Origin: Eretmocerus hayati
Taxonomy: Eukaryota > Arthropoda > Insecta > Hymenoptera > Aphelinidae
Length of the DNA stretch: 64,000 bases
Direction of reading: 5' to 3'
Assembly (NCBI GenBank): GCA_029851415.1
Contig: CM056741.1
Location: 83,652,282 to 83,716,281, forward strand
Of this stretch, positions 52,147 to 63,062 are shown piece after piece; the first letter of the stretch is position 1, and every line of letters starts with the position of its first letter. A program made the translations under genes and the position numbers. The notes under the pieces are model-generated. The model made no database searches. It had not been told where the DNA came from and was given only the letters and a program-made list of their open reading frames with translations.

Positions 52147-52179
52147 TGTGTATGTGTGTGTGTGTGTGTCTGTGTGTGT
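52107..52179 (+). repeat. (GA)n(TG)n microsatellite
   Basis: GA units run to about 52,144, then TG units with two interruptions to 52,179. It abuts the TTAA at the right end of the foldback MITE. Confidence 0.95.
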
Positions 52180-52471
52180 TCAATCAATTATTTTACTTAA
52201 TAACTAATATTTTCATGCTGGATAATGGGAAATTGAACTCACCTAGGATGATAACTAATGCTGCGGAACCGTGCGTTCTCCTGTCTCCCGGTCCATTGTT
52301 GATCCTGTAGCAGTTCTTCCAAAAAGCCACTGTTCGTGGCATGTAGTGTTGAAGGTTTTAGACTCCTACTCAGCTAAAAATAGTCGCGCGTTCACCTCAC
52401 TCCAGTTGCGCGTTTGTCAGGTGGCTGACGGGCGACTGTAGTAAGATAGCGTAGTAGTGTCTTCTTTAAGC

Positions 52472-52728
52472 CCTTCCAATCACGTGCCAAATGCATTGCG
52501 GCGCCGCTGCGAGGAATTCTTCCTTGAGCGCCGCAGTGCACTTTGCACATGACTGGAAGGGCTTGAGTAGAAGAACTCTATCACGATTGACTCCTAGGCG
52601 TGAGGGTATGGATCGTAGTAGAGTCTTTTCCCTCAAGTCTCTCAAGTCATGGTTAAAGTGTGTCGCGGTGGTGTGGTGAAGGAACTCAATTCCACAATGC
52701 GGCGGCGCGCTTGGCACATGATTGGAGG
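52472..52728. repeat. Compound inverted repeat, CCTTCCAATCACGTGCCAA type
   Basis: The motif at 52,472 recurs inverted at about 52,530-52,562 (GCACATGACTGGAAGG) and again inverted at about 52,700-52,728 (TTGGCACATGATTGGAGG), each with an adjacent GC-rich GCGGCGCCGC-like block. It looks like a decayed small element or a tandem/inverted duplication of one terminus. Confidence 0.65.
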
Positions 52729-52880
52729 ATTTGGAGGGACGCCCCTGTTTATCGGCGCGCTCTGCACGGGACCCTACAATTATAATTATATGAAGTTTTT
52801 GATACTCATCTTGCTCTTTGAATGAGTGATGTAAGTATGCTGATCCGTGGAATTCGTGCTTTTGAATATAGTAGTCTTGT

Positions 52881-52999
52881 ACCAGACCGTAATAAGCCGT
52901 ACAAAACTTTGCAAGATTGCAACAGACCGAACTAGACCGGCGAACAAGAACGGAAAAAACCTCTCAGGCCGTACTCGACCGTATCAGACCGGACTAAAC
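52881..52999 (+). repeat. Degenerate GACCG-rich short repeat
   Basis: CAGACCGTAATAAGCCGTAC, CAGACCGAACTAGACCGG, GGCCGTACTCGACCGTATC and AGACCGGACTAAACC follow one another at irregular spacing of 8-20 bp. No function is apparent. Confidence 0.55.
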
Positions 53000-53916
53000 C
53001 ACCCATCCGTATATTCATCCATCCACCTTCCATACACGCGTCCACTCATGACACCCATTATATTCCATCCTCCCCGCGTGAGCCCGGGTATGCGGGATCC
53101 GGAAAAACAAAGCTTTGATTGACTTCTAGTTATTTCAACTCTCGTTAATTTATTAGAAGTTTATTGGTTGTAGTACCCACTATACCGATGCCGCAATGTT
53201 GAATGGATTTGTATGGAAGCTTTAAGGGTGTCACTTGGAATCATTCGATACCTGTCTTAGAATAAGGACTAAGAGGGAACATGATATTATTCTGGGGAAT
53301 CAATTGGACTCAATGGAATGAAGCCGAGCGAGCGTTAGCGAGCAAGGCAATACCGCTTGTAAATAATAATCCCGCCTCCAGAATCATTGCTTGTAGCCGC
53401 AACCTCAAAGTACGCCAGTGCGTGTTTGGTTGCGGTTCCGCGGAGACTCTTACTGGCCTTAATAATCTCTCAGGGCTTACGGACGGCTTGTCGCCGACTG
53501 TCATATTCCACGGGAGAATCATTATGCTCGTATTTTGAATTGAATTTCAACTTGATATAATTTCACAAGTCCCAACAAGTCCCATATGAGTTATCAGATA
53601 TGCCACTTGAGCAGTACAGGTAAATTCTTTGATCTATAAACACACGCTATCGAATTCAGACGAGTCTATACAGGATGGTGAGTATCCACAATGTGGGATA
53701 GAACGGTATCAATATCCGCGATAAGTGAGGGTCATCAAATAGATATTTTAATCGACCAGTACATTCCACTATATCTGTCATAGGATATATCGTGGAAAGA
53801 CGAGTCCGCCCGGAGCCATTTGATACTTGATGAGTTAATACAATGATTTGGAAAGTATCATTAATATGGACAGTTTGTTATCATCGTAAAATGATTCGAT
53901 CGAGTCGGCTCATACT
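53000..53916. other. No supported gene
   Basis: A frame of 85 codons at 53,281-53,538 contains the DNA motif GCCGAGCGAGCGTTAGCGAGC, which suggests noncoding repeat rather than protein. No element ends were located. Confidence 0.45.
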
Positions 53917-54621
53917 GTGTCCGTTCGCTCTTCCTCTTCGACAAATGGTGAGGTGAGTAATATGAATGTCTTGAGGGGGCTATCATTGAAACCTCAGTTG
54001 GAACATTCGAGTCGAGTGGACAATTTCTATTGTCAAGTAAAGGTAGATGTCCACGATAATCCCCAAGGTTACAGCAGCTACGAGGCTGTCAGTACCGTAG
54101 GGTCCACTTCCGTTCCTGCTGAGCCTGTTCCAGTGGCATTTATAGCGCATACCATTCCATGCCCATTCGAGTTACCGAGTGATCTACCGAATTTACTATT
54201 TTCGACGACGTGCGCATTGAACAATCCGAACTCCAAGGGAGCAACTATTGTACTCGAGTATGATGCTGGCATCTACAGAGCATTGATGAAACTTAGGAGT
54301 CACAGCTCTCCGCTCAAGTACGTAACCATTGATTCTAAAACTTTGTAATTATTTGCTCAACATATGGAAGACAAGTCACGCTATTTCAAGGGTGGACATC
54401 CACCACCGTACAATACTTGAACGAGAAGATTCTTGCCACCGCACGACGTGAACTCTACTAGAATTTCCTTCCGGGCCGAAGGCTCTCTTGATGGAAATGT
54501 CACCTTGATGAAGAATCTGATACGAATCAATGTCTGTAAGTATGATAGAGATATGATTTCCCAATACACCACGTTATCCTGGTCGAGCCATCAATTCGTA
54601 CTCCTTACTTCACGTTGTTGA
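53917..54621 (+). pseudogene. Relic coding frame of about 234 codons, unknown family
   Basis: A frame open for 143 codons ends at TAA (54,346-54,348), then continues in the same frame past a second stop (TGA 54,418-54,420) to a final stop at 54,619-54,621. Protein-like composition persists through both stops (for example FELPSDLPNLLF before and ISFRAEGSLDGNVTL after). This indicates an old gene broken by nonsense mutations rather than three chance frames. The first ATG is only the track start, and an upstream part may be missing. I could not assign a family. Confidence 0.4.
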
Positions 54622-56468
54622 CATTCTCATCATAAAAGCCCTTAATTTTGAGAAGAGCGCGCAAACTGTGAATGATAACATGGGCTCCTGCTACTCAGTC
54701 AAATACGATGTACATTTATCGAAGGCTGTTATAGAAGCAAAGGAACCCGGACCTGATAAATTGCTACTGGATAACTGTAATCCTCTACAAAAGTCAGTGT
54801 ACAGATAGATGATGATGCGCTGAACAAATGTTCGAATAAAGGCAAAGTCCTATCGATTGGGGTTCCTGGAATATTTATCCCTGGGAATGTGGGAAATCCA
54901 GGCGCTTCTTGAGGCAAGGGTTCTCAGTCAGACGCCGAAGTTGACAGTGAATCGTTTAGCATTTCCACTTGATGCCTCTCTGACTCTTCGGAAAACGTTT
55001 CTGGTGCGGCGGGAATCATGTTTGAGAAGCGATAGAGATCTCGGAAATGAGGGCTAGATCATTTATCGACGGGAGCTTGGACCGGGTACCGTTTGACTGC
55101 TAGCAATCGGATATTCCAGATTATTCTGATGCTGGAATTTGGATCGTGTCTTCCCCTTTGATGTTTTTTCTACAAATTATTGATCACTGGAGCAGAACCA
55201 AGTTTTGCAGGAGTCTCACTATGATTCCTAGTTGAATCAAGAGGCCAATAGAATTAGCTCAAGAAGGACGTCATTTTGGCGGTAGAAGATGAGTGCTGGT
55301 TCCTTTTTTCAAGTGCAGGACACCCCCTAGAACCATGTGTATCGCTTGCGAACAAATTGAGCCTGCCGGAAGGAATTATTGATGATGAAAAACTGCAAAG
55401 ATCTACTCTTTTGCGTATTAACGCCTATAGATCCACGGAGGTAGCTTTAGATGGGTTCGCTCTAGCACATTTGGTGTTAGAGTTACTTAGGTTTGAACAA
55501 AGAAAGACCTGTTATGAAAAACTGTTATGATGGTTGTCAATCTTGCAGTAGTTGACTAGTGAGGACTAGTGAGCAATTGTCTGAGTAGAAACTCAGACAA
55601 TTGAGTCCTCATTGAGGTCAACAAGCATACCAATTTTGGCGACGGTACGTGGAACCGTTCCTGAACAACCCTATTTGTTTATAAGAAATTGTTCGTCAAG
55701 AGAAGTGGCGGAACTCCTCATAAACAAAGATGGTGTTTTGAAGATCAACTAGAGACCTAGGAGTTTACTCCCCAAAATCTCATCGGAACCGTCATCATAT
55801 CTTGTTCTCGCCAAATTTCAGAGTTGAATTGTTCATCATTCTTGCACGCGCCTCTCATTATGCATTGAAATCTAAAATACATCTATTGGATGAACAGGAA
55901 CACGGAAATGGAACCAGCCAATCGCGTATTTTCCTCAAGATATCTCAAGTCATGAAACGAATCAAGCAAATCAGTCCCGGGTAACCTGAAATATTGCGGA
56001 CGAATACATGGCGCACGATTTCAAAGTTCACCGTTTCTCATGTGCCGCGGGCTAACCAGAGCCAAGGGAAGATCCACCAATCACGCTAGGGCTCTTTCGG
56101 CATATGCGGGATCCCTCTGCCCCGAATGAGGTATCGTTAGATTCCGAGGATCTCATGACTCCCCTCCCTCCAATCTTACGTGAGTTTTTACTCGTTGGGA
56201 AATTTGAGAAAAGAACGTCATTTCCATCATTTTCATTCATTAACATGGTGGCTACCGAACCTGGAGATCAGGGAAGTCTCAGGGAAGTCATTTTGACACT
56301 GGAAATTAGGGAAATCTTGATGAAGTGGCGACTGAATCATGGAAATCAACGGAAATGGATTCATTTGTAGCAAGCTTCTCGAAATAAATCTATGTTTCCT
56401 CGTGTATGAAGCACCTCGTGCGCTGTACCTATATGATATAAAGCTTTACTTCTAGAAGTTTAAAATTA
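54622..56468. other. Unassigned sequence with short plus-strand frames
   Basis: Short frames occur at 54,857-55,057, 55,276-55,530 (84 codons, leucine-rich C-terminus), 55,802-55,984 and 56,104-56,370. A frame without ATG at about 54,640-54,806 also looks protein-like. All are on the plus strand like the relic before them, so they may be further pieces of the same lost gene set. None is recognisable. Confidence 0.3.
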
Positions 56469-57254
56469 AGGTGAGTGTGCCTAATATGCCCCCATTCCCT
56501 AATATGCCCCTACTGAAGTTCTCGAATGTATGCACCCGGAAACCTTGCCACGCATTTTTCATGTTCGTTGCGTTAAAATATGGGAAAATAAACGTTTCGG
56601 ACCGATGCTAGATGGCCCGCGCCTTTCTTAGAACAAAAAACTGGTTTCGCTACTTTTGACTTCTTTTTCGTTCGTCACTAAAAGTTATGCCAAACGAAAT
56701 TGATGGGATCAATTTCGACGTGACTTAACTCATTCCCTGTCTTTGTCCCAATTTTAAAACGTTCTCTACAGAATTGCAAAATTTGATTTCTAATCAATTT
56801 TACGCTCATATTACTGAAAAAAGCCCCACGTCCCTAATATGCCCCATGGATTTTTTTCAAACCTGTTGTTCACTCCATCAGAAAAAATCAATCTAACTAT
56901 GGAAATTCAAAAGAGGGTAACGAAAGCTGCCAAATGAGAGAGAAATAAAGTACGTCTCGTCTGGGAGCCGAGATATGCCGATTCTACAAAAAACCCGTAT
57001 AATCTCATGGAAACAGGCCTCTTTTTCACGAAGAGGCATATGTGGAACACACTTTCAAATGCTCTCGAAAAATCTTATTCCGCAAGAATTGAGATAGCAC
57101 GGCTGCAATTCGTTGAAACCAAAACGTACTTCAGCTCATTTCAAAGGTCTTGAAACAACCTTGGAATTCAGCTAGAGTAAGTCGGAAAATATTGAGATGA
57201 GGCAAAACCATGAGAAGAACAAAAGTAGTGGCGGCATATTAGGCACACTTACCT
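56469..57254. mobile_element. Inverted-repeat element, second member of the 38,821 family
   Basis: Ends are AGGTGAGTGTGCCTAATATG and the inverse of AGGTAAGTGTGCCTAATATG. TAATATGCCCC-type motifs repeat near both ends (56,482, 56,498, 56,838). Interior stretches (CAGAATTGCAAAATTTG, CAAGAATTGAGATAG, GTCTTGAAACAA) match the element nested in the satellite insertion. No coding capacity is recognised. Target duplication is unclear. Confidence 0.75.
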
Positions 57255-57648
57255 CATTTTGGATTTTTTTTAATTGAAGAACGCAATATTCAGATGATCT
57301 CTTGACATTCTCATTCTGCTTTCTCTAAAGGGGAAGCTTCGTTTTCGTGACAGCAAATTTTTGATCGATTCTCCCATCAATCGCATATGTTCTTCAACAA
57401 ACGTCCTTGTATCTGGAAGATGCTCAAACCATGCTGTTCTTCTCGTCGAGATCTACACGCAGAAAAGTGCGCGGAGGTAGAGATGGCGCAGCGGCGGCTC
57501 ATCTGTTCTCGGCGGCGCGAGTGTTCGGCCGCCGCGCTCGCGGGGCTTGAAACGCCGCGGCGATGTAAACAAACCGTTCGCTCAGAATATCAAAACAAAT
57601 GAGACGTGTGTTACAGATAAGGGTTTAAATTGCATTCCGTCGTACAGA

Positions 57649-57716
57649 GTCGTGGCGTAGTGGCTACGGAGTCTGCTTTTTGACCAGAGGGCCTTGGTTC
57701 AAATCCCAGGCATGTC
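57649..57716 (+). other. tRNA-like sequence, left arm
   Basis: An A-box TGGCGTAGTGG (57,653-57,663) and B-box GGTTCAAATCC (57,696-57,706) are at tRNA spacing, followed by T-runs after 57,719 that could stop RNA polymerase III. The acceptor stem does not pair and the T stem has a mismatch, so a working tRNA is unlikely. A tRNA-derived SINE head or pseudo-tRNA fits better. Confidence 0.7.
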
Positions 57717-58571
57717 AAATTTTTTTTGGCTTTTTTTTTTTAATTTTCCTTTCTTTACAGAATCATCATATCTTGATATAAAGAAACTCATTTGGTAAAT
57801 ATTTTCCTCTGCGTGCGTTCTATGTTGTTCTGATTTCAACCGATTGAATTCATATGATCAATCTCGGTTAAACATTTTTGAAATCTCGGTGCAAAATCGA
57901 ATATTTTTCGATGAACCGTGAGTAAAAGTTGACGAACTGTGCGCAAAGTACACTTTTACGCCCAGTGTATGGGAATAATTCTAATACCATTTTATTAAGA
58001 TTCATTCCTAAGAAAACACGCAAGAATGTCCAAAAATTTGTAGTTATCAACCTAATCAGTCGTAAATTTTTGGAAATCATTACGTCTTTGTTCTGAAATT
58101 CAATTTACTTATTGGAACTTATTAAAAATGATCAGGTCATCACTGATCTAATATGATCTTTATCAAATTGATTTGAAAAGTGATCTACTACGGTGAACGT
58201 CGAACTGAAATATCATTGAAAGAAAAGAGATAACAATTTCTGAAAATCCATTGTTAATACAAATTTTCTGATATCGTCATGTGTTTTTTTGGAAATCGAT
58301 TTGACTAGAAACTTCTTAAGATTGATGAGGTATTGAAATGATCTGATATATTCAGCATTGAATTGATTTTAAGTAGTTTATTGTACAGTGAACGTTGCAC
58401 ACTATTCAAAAATGTTTAACCGAGATTGATCATATGAATTCAATCGGTTGAAATCAGAACAACATAGAACGCACGCAGAGGAAAATATTTACCAAATGAG
58501 TTTCTTTATATCAAGATATGATGGTTCTGTAAAGTAAGGAAAATTAAAAAAAAATCCTAGCCAAAAAAAAT

Positions 58572-58639
58572 GGCATGTCTGGGATTTGAACCAAGGCCCT
58601 CTGGTCAAAAAGCAGACTCCGTAGCCACTACGCCACGAC
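58572..58639 (-). other. tRNA-like sequence, right arm
   Basis: The inverted copy of the left-arm unit has both promoter boxes intact and differs by a few bases (CCCAGACATGCC against CCCAGGCATGTC at the 3' side). Confidence 0.7.
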
Positions 58640-58834
58640 TCTGTACGACGGATTATAATTTAAACCCTTATCTGTAACACACGTCTCATTTGTTTTGATA
58701 TTTTGAGCGAACGGTTTGTTTACATCGCCGCGGCGTTTCAAGCCCCGCGAGCGCGGCGGCCGAAAACTCGCGCCGCCGAGAACAGATGAGCCGCCGCTGC
58801 GCCATCTCTACCTCCGCGCACTTTTCTGCGTGTA

Positions 58835-61588
58835 CCTATTATATGTAACGCTTTCTCTCCATGGAGTATTCCGAACCTAGGAGAGACCCATCTTTGAGGC
58901 CCTTTGTCTGTGTCTGTGTGTGTTGCTTTTTTCCTCGACGCTTTCTCTTCTACACTCAATCTGATCAACTTCTGCTCTTCTGTAAGTTGTAGAGAATCAT
59001 TCAGATATGAGCCCAGTGACTGGGCATCTCTTTCCTCCCATCGTCATCGAATTTCTAGGCTTTAAATCTCTCGTTTTGATAGTTAAACACCTCCTTCCAC
59101 CGAGGCTGACGGGCATTCGAGTTATCTAGACTATGCTTATTTTGACTCATACCAACTGGTTGATGCCAAAATACCATATTGCCGAGAAAACCCTAGGTTT
59201 GATGCCCCAAATTTCGTTCATAAGCTCCCTCAAAATAATAACTCTGAATATTGTGAAAAAATCTTTTTGAATATTATTTTCCTTCCGTATCGTCTTCTAC
59301 AAGTAATTCACCAAATTGACACATAGATATTTTTTCATCATTTTTCCATCGATAAGTTGATACCGAATATCACTGGAAGAATTGAAATGAACTTGTACAA
59401 AATGTTCACGTGTTAATCTCTTTGGATACTTTTTGTAACTGGAAATTTTGAATTGGGGGTCTGGAAAACCTGGAATTATCAGGGAATTTCGAGGAGGAAG
59501 TTTGGTAGACACCATGAATTTAAGAAGAGAAACTGCCCAATGACAATAGGATGCTGAATGAAAGAATCAATATATAAATATTCCACATCTGGGACAAGTA
59601 GATCATCGAGCATACACACATGGTCGGGTAAGAAATCGGTTAGCCTCAATTACATGAGATTTCAACAATTCCCAGGGGAAATTCCACCCTGGTCTGTTTC
59701 ATCAATAAAGTAATCTGCCAAAAATGAATATTCCTAATTGGATACCTCTCTACCGAATGAATTAGAGATGGTCAATTGTGTATTCACATGATTAATGCGA
59801 GTTCGTCAAGAAGAGGACTGATCAACTAAATTAAACTCAAAGAAATCAAAGAAAACGGGTAATATGAGAATCAGTACCAAGTAGACTTGACTTTAGAATG
59901 GGCAAACTGTTTGAATTTAGTGATAGTCTCTGCTTCTCTTTCGTGGACACCGAGCTGGTTTCATATAGTTTCAAACCTCTTCAAAGGAGCATGACCAATG
60001 AAGGCAGATTTTGACTGGTCATCTAGAATTGGCCTTATATTTCTAATGCTATGAAGATCAGATCTCAATCCAAAGGAGCTGCTGAGAATGAGGCCAAATC
60101 TGCTCCAAAGATTTAGGGGCCCAGGTTGCACTGGAATGCGTGTTTTGGGTGTCTGAATAGGCTTGTAAATTTTTCCCGCCCAAAACCAAAACGTATCCTC
60201 GTGGTGGGCGAAAGTATGCCCTATTTGAAAAACACGTGGAACGCACTTTTCCGGTTCCCTCTCGAAATTGACCCAATGAACTATCGCCACTCCAAGGGGA
60301 TTTGGTTCATCAACAAAAAGTACAACTTTTAGGGGTTCTTTTATGGACGGGAAATGATGCGCTAGTACCGAAAAACCACTTAGAGAATGGAAAATGCGAA
60401 TTTTTCATGCTAAAACCGGGGAATACTCGAACGGATTGGAATTAATCTCAAAGTTGCAGCGGATCAAAGTTGTAGATTATGGTCTAAACATTCATTTGGC
60501 ATCGGTTTCCCATGCATGTACCAATTGGGGTTCCCAAAAAATGACCAAAAGTCGTAAAAAACCGTATTTATTGGATTTTTTGTCGGCCTTGGGGTAAGAA
60601 TGGATTAACAAACTATCATATCTTGTAGATCTCATCAAAAAACACATTTTTAGTTCCCATAGTTTTTTCGAAAAAACGCACCAAATTCGAGTTTATATCA
60701 AAAAAAGTGCCGAAAATAGGCACTCTCCAACTTTCTCACGCAAAATACTGGAAAAACTCTAATGAGAACCCCATATATCTTTTGTGTAAGGAGTTGGCAT
60801 TCCTCATGTACTTTGGAATGAGAAAAAAAATTCATTGCGTTCCAATGTTCCTGCTTCGAGGAATATGCATTTTTATGCCGGAAAACACGTTTGAGAGGTT
60901 AGATTGATGATTTGGTCATGATATATGCAATTCTACGTCAATGAGTCATACGACAACATCGATGAGTCATGCAAAGCCTTGAATTCTCGTCTTCGATCAC
61001 CATTCAGAGTCCCAAGATACCTCGAAAACTTGTTATATTCATCGAAATTCATTGGTACTTTCGGAATTCCTCGTTTCTCAAGGCCGAGCACTGTCAAACT
61101 TGAATACACAGTTCATGGTAAGTCACAGAGGTCAACATCTGTTGATATTGTGTAGAGTTGTACTTCGGTTAGCATGAATCACCGATTTTAACCTTTGGAC
61201 CTCCAAAAAACTCGTAAGATTAACCCAAAAAACCATACTACCCTCATTCACTCACAATCAAGAGCTCCAACGATTTCTTCGTGATATAAATCTTTGGATA
61301 CGTATTCGTGGGCCTCAGAACTTTGTTGAGTTCAAAAAAATTACAGATGATGTCCTCAAAATGTCCTAGCGATATATCGATTCATTTGAATCTTTAATTA
61401 CTAAATGGGGTCCAAGTCATAGATGGTGAGGATCAATCTCAATCGGAAGGGGTGAAAGTTGTGTCCCTTCAGAAGGGCCTATTCTTCCAAACATGGGTTA
61501 AGTTTGGGATTCTATGTTTTGTTGCAGATGCTAAAAATACTCGGGACGCGAAACTGTAAGAAAATTTTCAGACCTATATCGTACTCAC
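58835..61588. other. No supported gene
   Basis: A repeat-like segment at about 60,120-60,900 is rich in short homopolymers and has weak frames. Elsewhere there are only isolated short frames, for example 60,925-61,155, which ends near a donor-like CATGGTAAGT. I could not assign any of them. Confidence 0.45.
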
Positions 61589-61782
61589 CTCATTGATGTA
61601 TCAATGCGAGATTCATTTGACTCTTCCGTGGAATGCTGAGACTTATTCTTTGGTAGAAAATGAGGTATCATTGTATTCAAGCTGAGTGTTTTGAAAAACT
61701 CCAGGGCATCTCTGAATCCTCTGTCTAGAATTGAGTAATCACCTGGTCGCAACCACTTGAAGAGTCCATAAGCATGTTTCTC
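61589..61782 (-). pseudogene. ISL2EU/Harbinger-type transposase, downstream exon
   Basis: A minus-strand exon after acceptor TTCTTACTCAG and before donor GTGAGTAC gives 64 open codons. WLRPGDYSILDRGFRDALEF is the third conserved block of the DDE_Tnp_4 (ISL2EU-type) transposase with its Asp kept, followed by MIPHFLPK and EESNESR, which fit the conserved EAN-SR block. The phase joins exactly with the upstream exon across a 98-bp intron (61,783-61,880). The expected RW-VE block should follow in a next exon, which I did not find. Confidence 0.72.
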
Positions 61783-61880
61783 CTGAGTAAGAATATGAAT
61801 ATTCGAATATTAATAGTATACGTGTCGGTTGTGAGTAGTATGATAACGAGTTGGTTCTCCTAAATAATTATGGTACTCAC

Positions 61881-62170
61881 TATTAGATCAATAAGGATGT
61901 TGGCATGGTTATTCCCCCCGTTCGCATAGCATGGCACGTAAACTGCCGAGATATACCCATTGAAACTTATCAAGATCATTGGTTTGACTAGAGGTTGATT
62001 TTCATGGAGAGAATATGTTATACGTTGGAATTTATAGTTCCCGCTTTTTTGTATGTAACAGTAGGTTGCATTAGCTATCATAATAGCTTCCTCTTCTGTA
62101 TCCAGTAACTTCTGAGCAAAGTACCTGGTGTGATTCTTTACAAAAGTCTCATGGTCTATGTGTGAGTTGC
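61881..62170 (-). pseudogene. ISL2EU/Harbinger-type transposase, upstream exon
   Basis: The acceptor TTTCTTCAG and donor GTGAGTACC bound 96 complete open codons. TYCYIQKSGNYKFQRITYS followed by PLVKPM is the family's signature. The usual DGTY reads NATY and the usual ADGKNND reads ANGGNNH, so two probable catalytic acidic residues are changed while the frame and splice sites are kept. Upstream residues KNHTRYFAQKLLDTEEEA match the region before the first Asp. The N-terminal part is absent, and a MITE and LINE fragments occupy the sequence beyond. A domesticated or recently dead copy are both possible. Confidence 0.75.
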
Positions 62171-62234
62171 CTGAAGAAATTGATCGAGGATTGGCAATTC
62201 ATTTCAAGAATTCATGGAAATTCGTGATTGGCTA

Positions 62235-62411
62235 CAGAGGAACCGCTGTAGAGCGGATACCCACGGTCGCCGGGAAAGTGTCCACCTTATAGAGGTGTTT
62301 TCCTTATAGAGAGACTCATGCACGCCTGATACAGCCCCCGTTCACAAAAAAGTGTCGGTAAAAACATAATCGTACGTGTTCGAGAGGTGTCCGGATAGAA
62401 AGGTTCCACTG
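62235..62411. mobile_element. pogo/Tigger-like MITE, 177 bp
   Basis: Ends are CAGAGGAACC and the inverse of CAGTGGAACC, flanked by TA (62,233-62,234 and 62,412-62,413). The inner repeats with GTGTCC resemble those of the 710-bp MITE at 49,386, but the sequences are otherwise different. Confidence 0.75.
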
Positions 62412-62479
62412 TAATCATTCTCGTAAAGAACGAGCATGGCAATCATAGAGTACCCAAGTATTTGATGACAAAACTGTCC

Positions 62480-63042
62480 ATCAGTATTCTCCGTGCATTT
62501 TTCATCATACCTTGAGTATGGAAGAAGATCTTTCCAGACGCAATGTGCTCACCTGTGGAATTTTTCCCCTTCGGGCATTCGGCAGCTCGGTAAAGTGACA
62601 CAATTCAAGGAGACATTGAAGAGTTCTCTGCTAACAAGACCTCCGCAGAAGATTGATGTGGATGTGAAGCGATTCTCCAATCTGTGATGGGCTGGACTCT
62701 GTTCCTTTCTTCTAATTAGTAATCTCTTCACATGTGACCTATCGTCATAAAACTGATGTATGAATTTCGATTTTCTGTGATATGACCGAGAGTCCTTGCT
62801 CCATCTTCTTTTCTTCACTGATTCTGTGGTAGTACTCCATTAGTACCTGATTCTGTTACACCTTGACTAATCACAAGCCGTGATAATCTCTGTCCTTGAC
62901 CAAACTTGTAGTTAGTAGAATTTATATTCAACGTGCATTTATATATATACACACCCATGAATTTATAACAGACATATGTTGCCATATGTAATTAATCTTT
63001 TGTCTTCGGACAAATAAAGGACATCAATATCAATATCAATAT
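62480..63042 (+). mobile_element. LINE 3' end, copy 1
   Basis: A frame ending at 62,687 reads LEYGRRSF then HLWNFSPSGIRQLGK and FKETLKSSL, the C-terminal pattern of many non-LTR retrotransposon reverse-transcriptase proteins (RSF, LWN-LP--IR, FK--LK). A 3' UTR of about 330 bp ends with ACAAATAAAGG and an (ATCAAT)-like tail (63,021-63,041) running into (CT)n. The 5' part is lost. Confidence 0.75.
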
Positions 63043-63062
63043 CTCTCTCTCTCTCTCTCTCT
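63042..63062 (+). repeat. (CT)n microsatellite
   Basis: CT units lie between two LINE 3' ends. Confidence 0.95.

Larger units (their letters stand above)
57454..58834. mobile_element. 1.38-kb palindrome with tRNA-like arms
   Basis: TACACGCAGAAAAGTGCGCG begins the left arm (57,454-57,882) and its inverse ends the right arm (58,405-58,834). The arms of about 430 bp are nearly identical. The loop is 522 bp of AT-rich unknown sequence. The outer 150 bp of each arm are GC-rich (GGCCGCCGCGCTCGCGGGGC), unlike the surroundings. No target duplication is evident. It resembles a foldback transposon that captured, or formed around, a tRNA-like unit. Confidence 0.85.

Noticed and set aside
53281..53538. 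85-codon plus-strand frame
   Set aside because: It overlaps an equally long minus-strand frame and contains a GCGAGCG-type DNA repeat; no domain.
46570..54560. Possible similarity between protein-like segments at about 46,625 (FDGNITL) and 54,492 (LDGNVTL)
   Set aside because: Only about seven residues agree and the surroundings do not align; too weak to claim paralogy.
57649..57716. Functional tRNA gene
   Set aside because: Promoter boxes are good but the acceptor stem does not pair and the T stem has a mismatch; the unit exists as two inverted copies inside a palindrome.
60058..60290. Two overlapping minus-strand frames of 72 and 109 codons
   Set aside because: They lie in a homopolymer-rich repeat-like stretch, overlap a frame on the other strand and show no domain.
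62549..62818. Minus-strand frame of 89 codons
   Set aside because: It is antisense to the recognisable C-terminal LINE frame on the plus strand.
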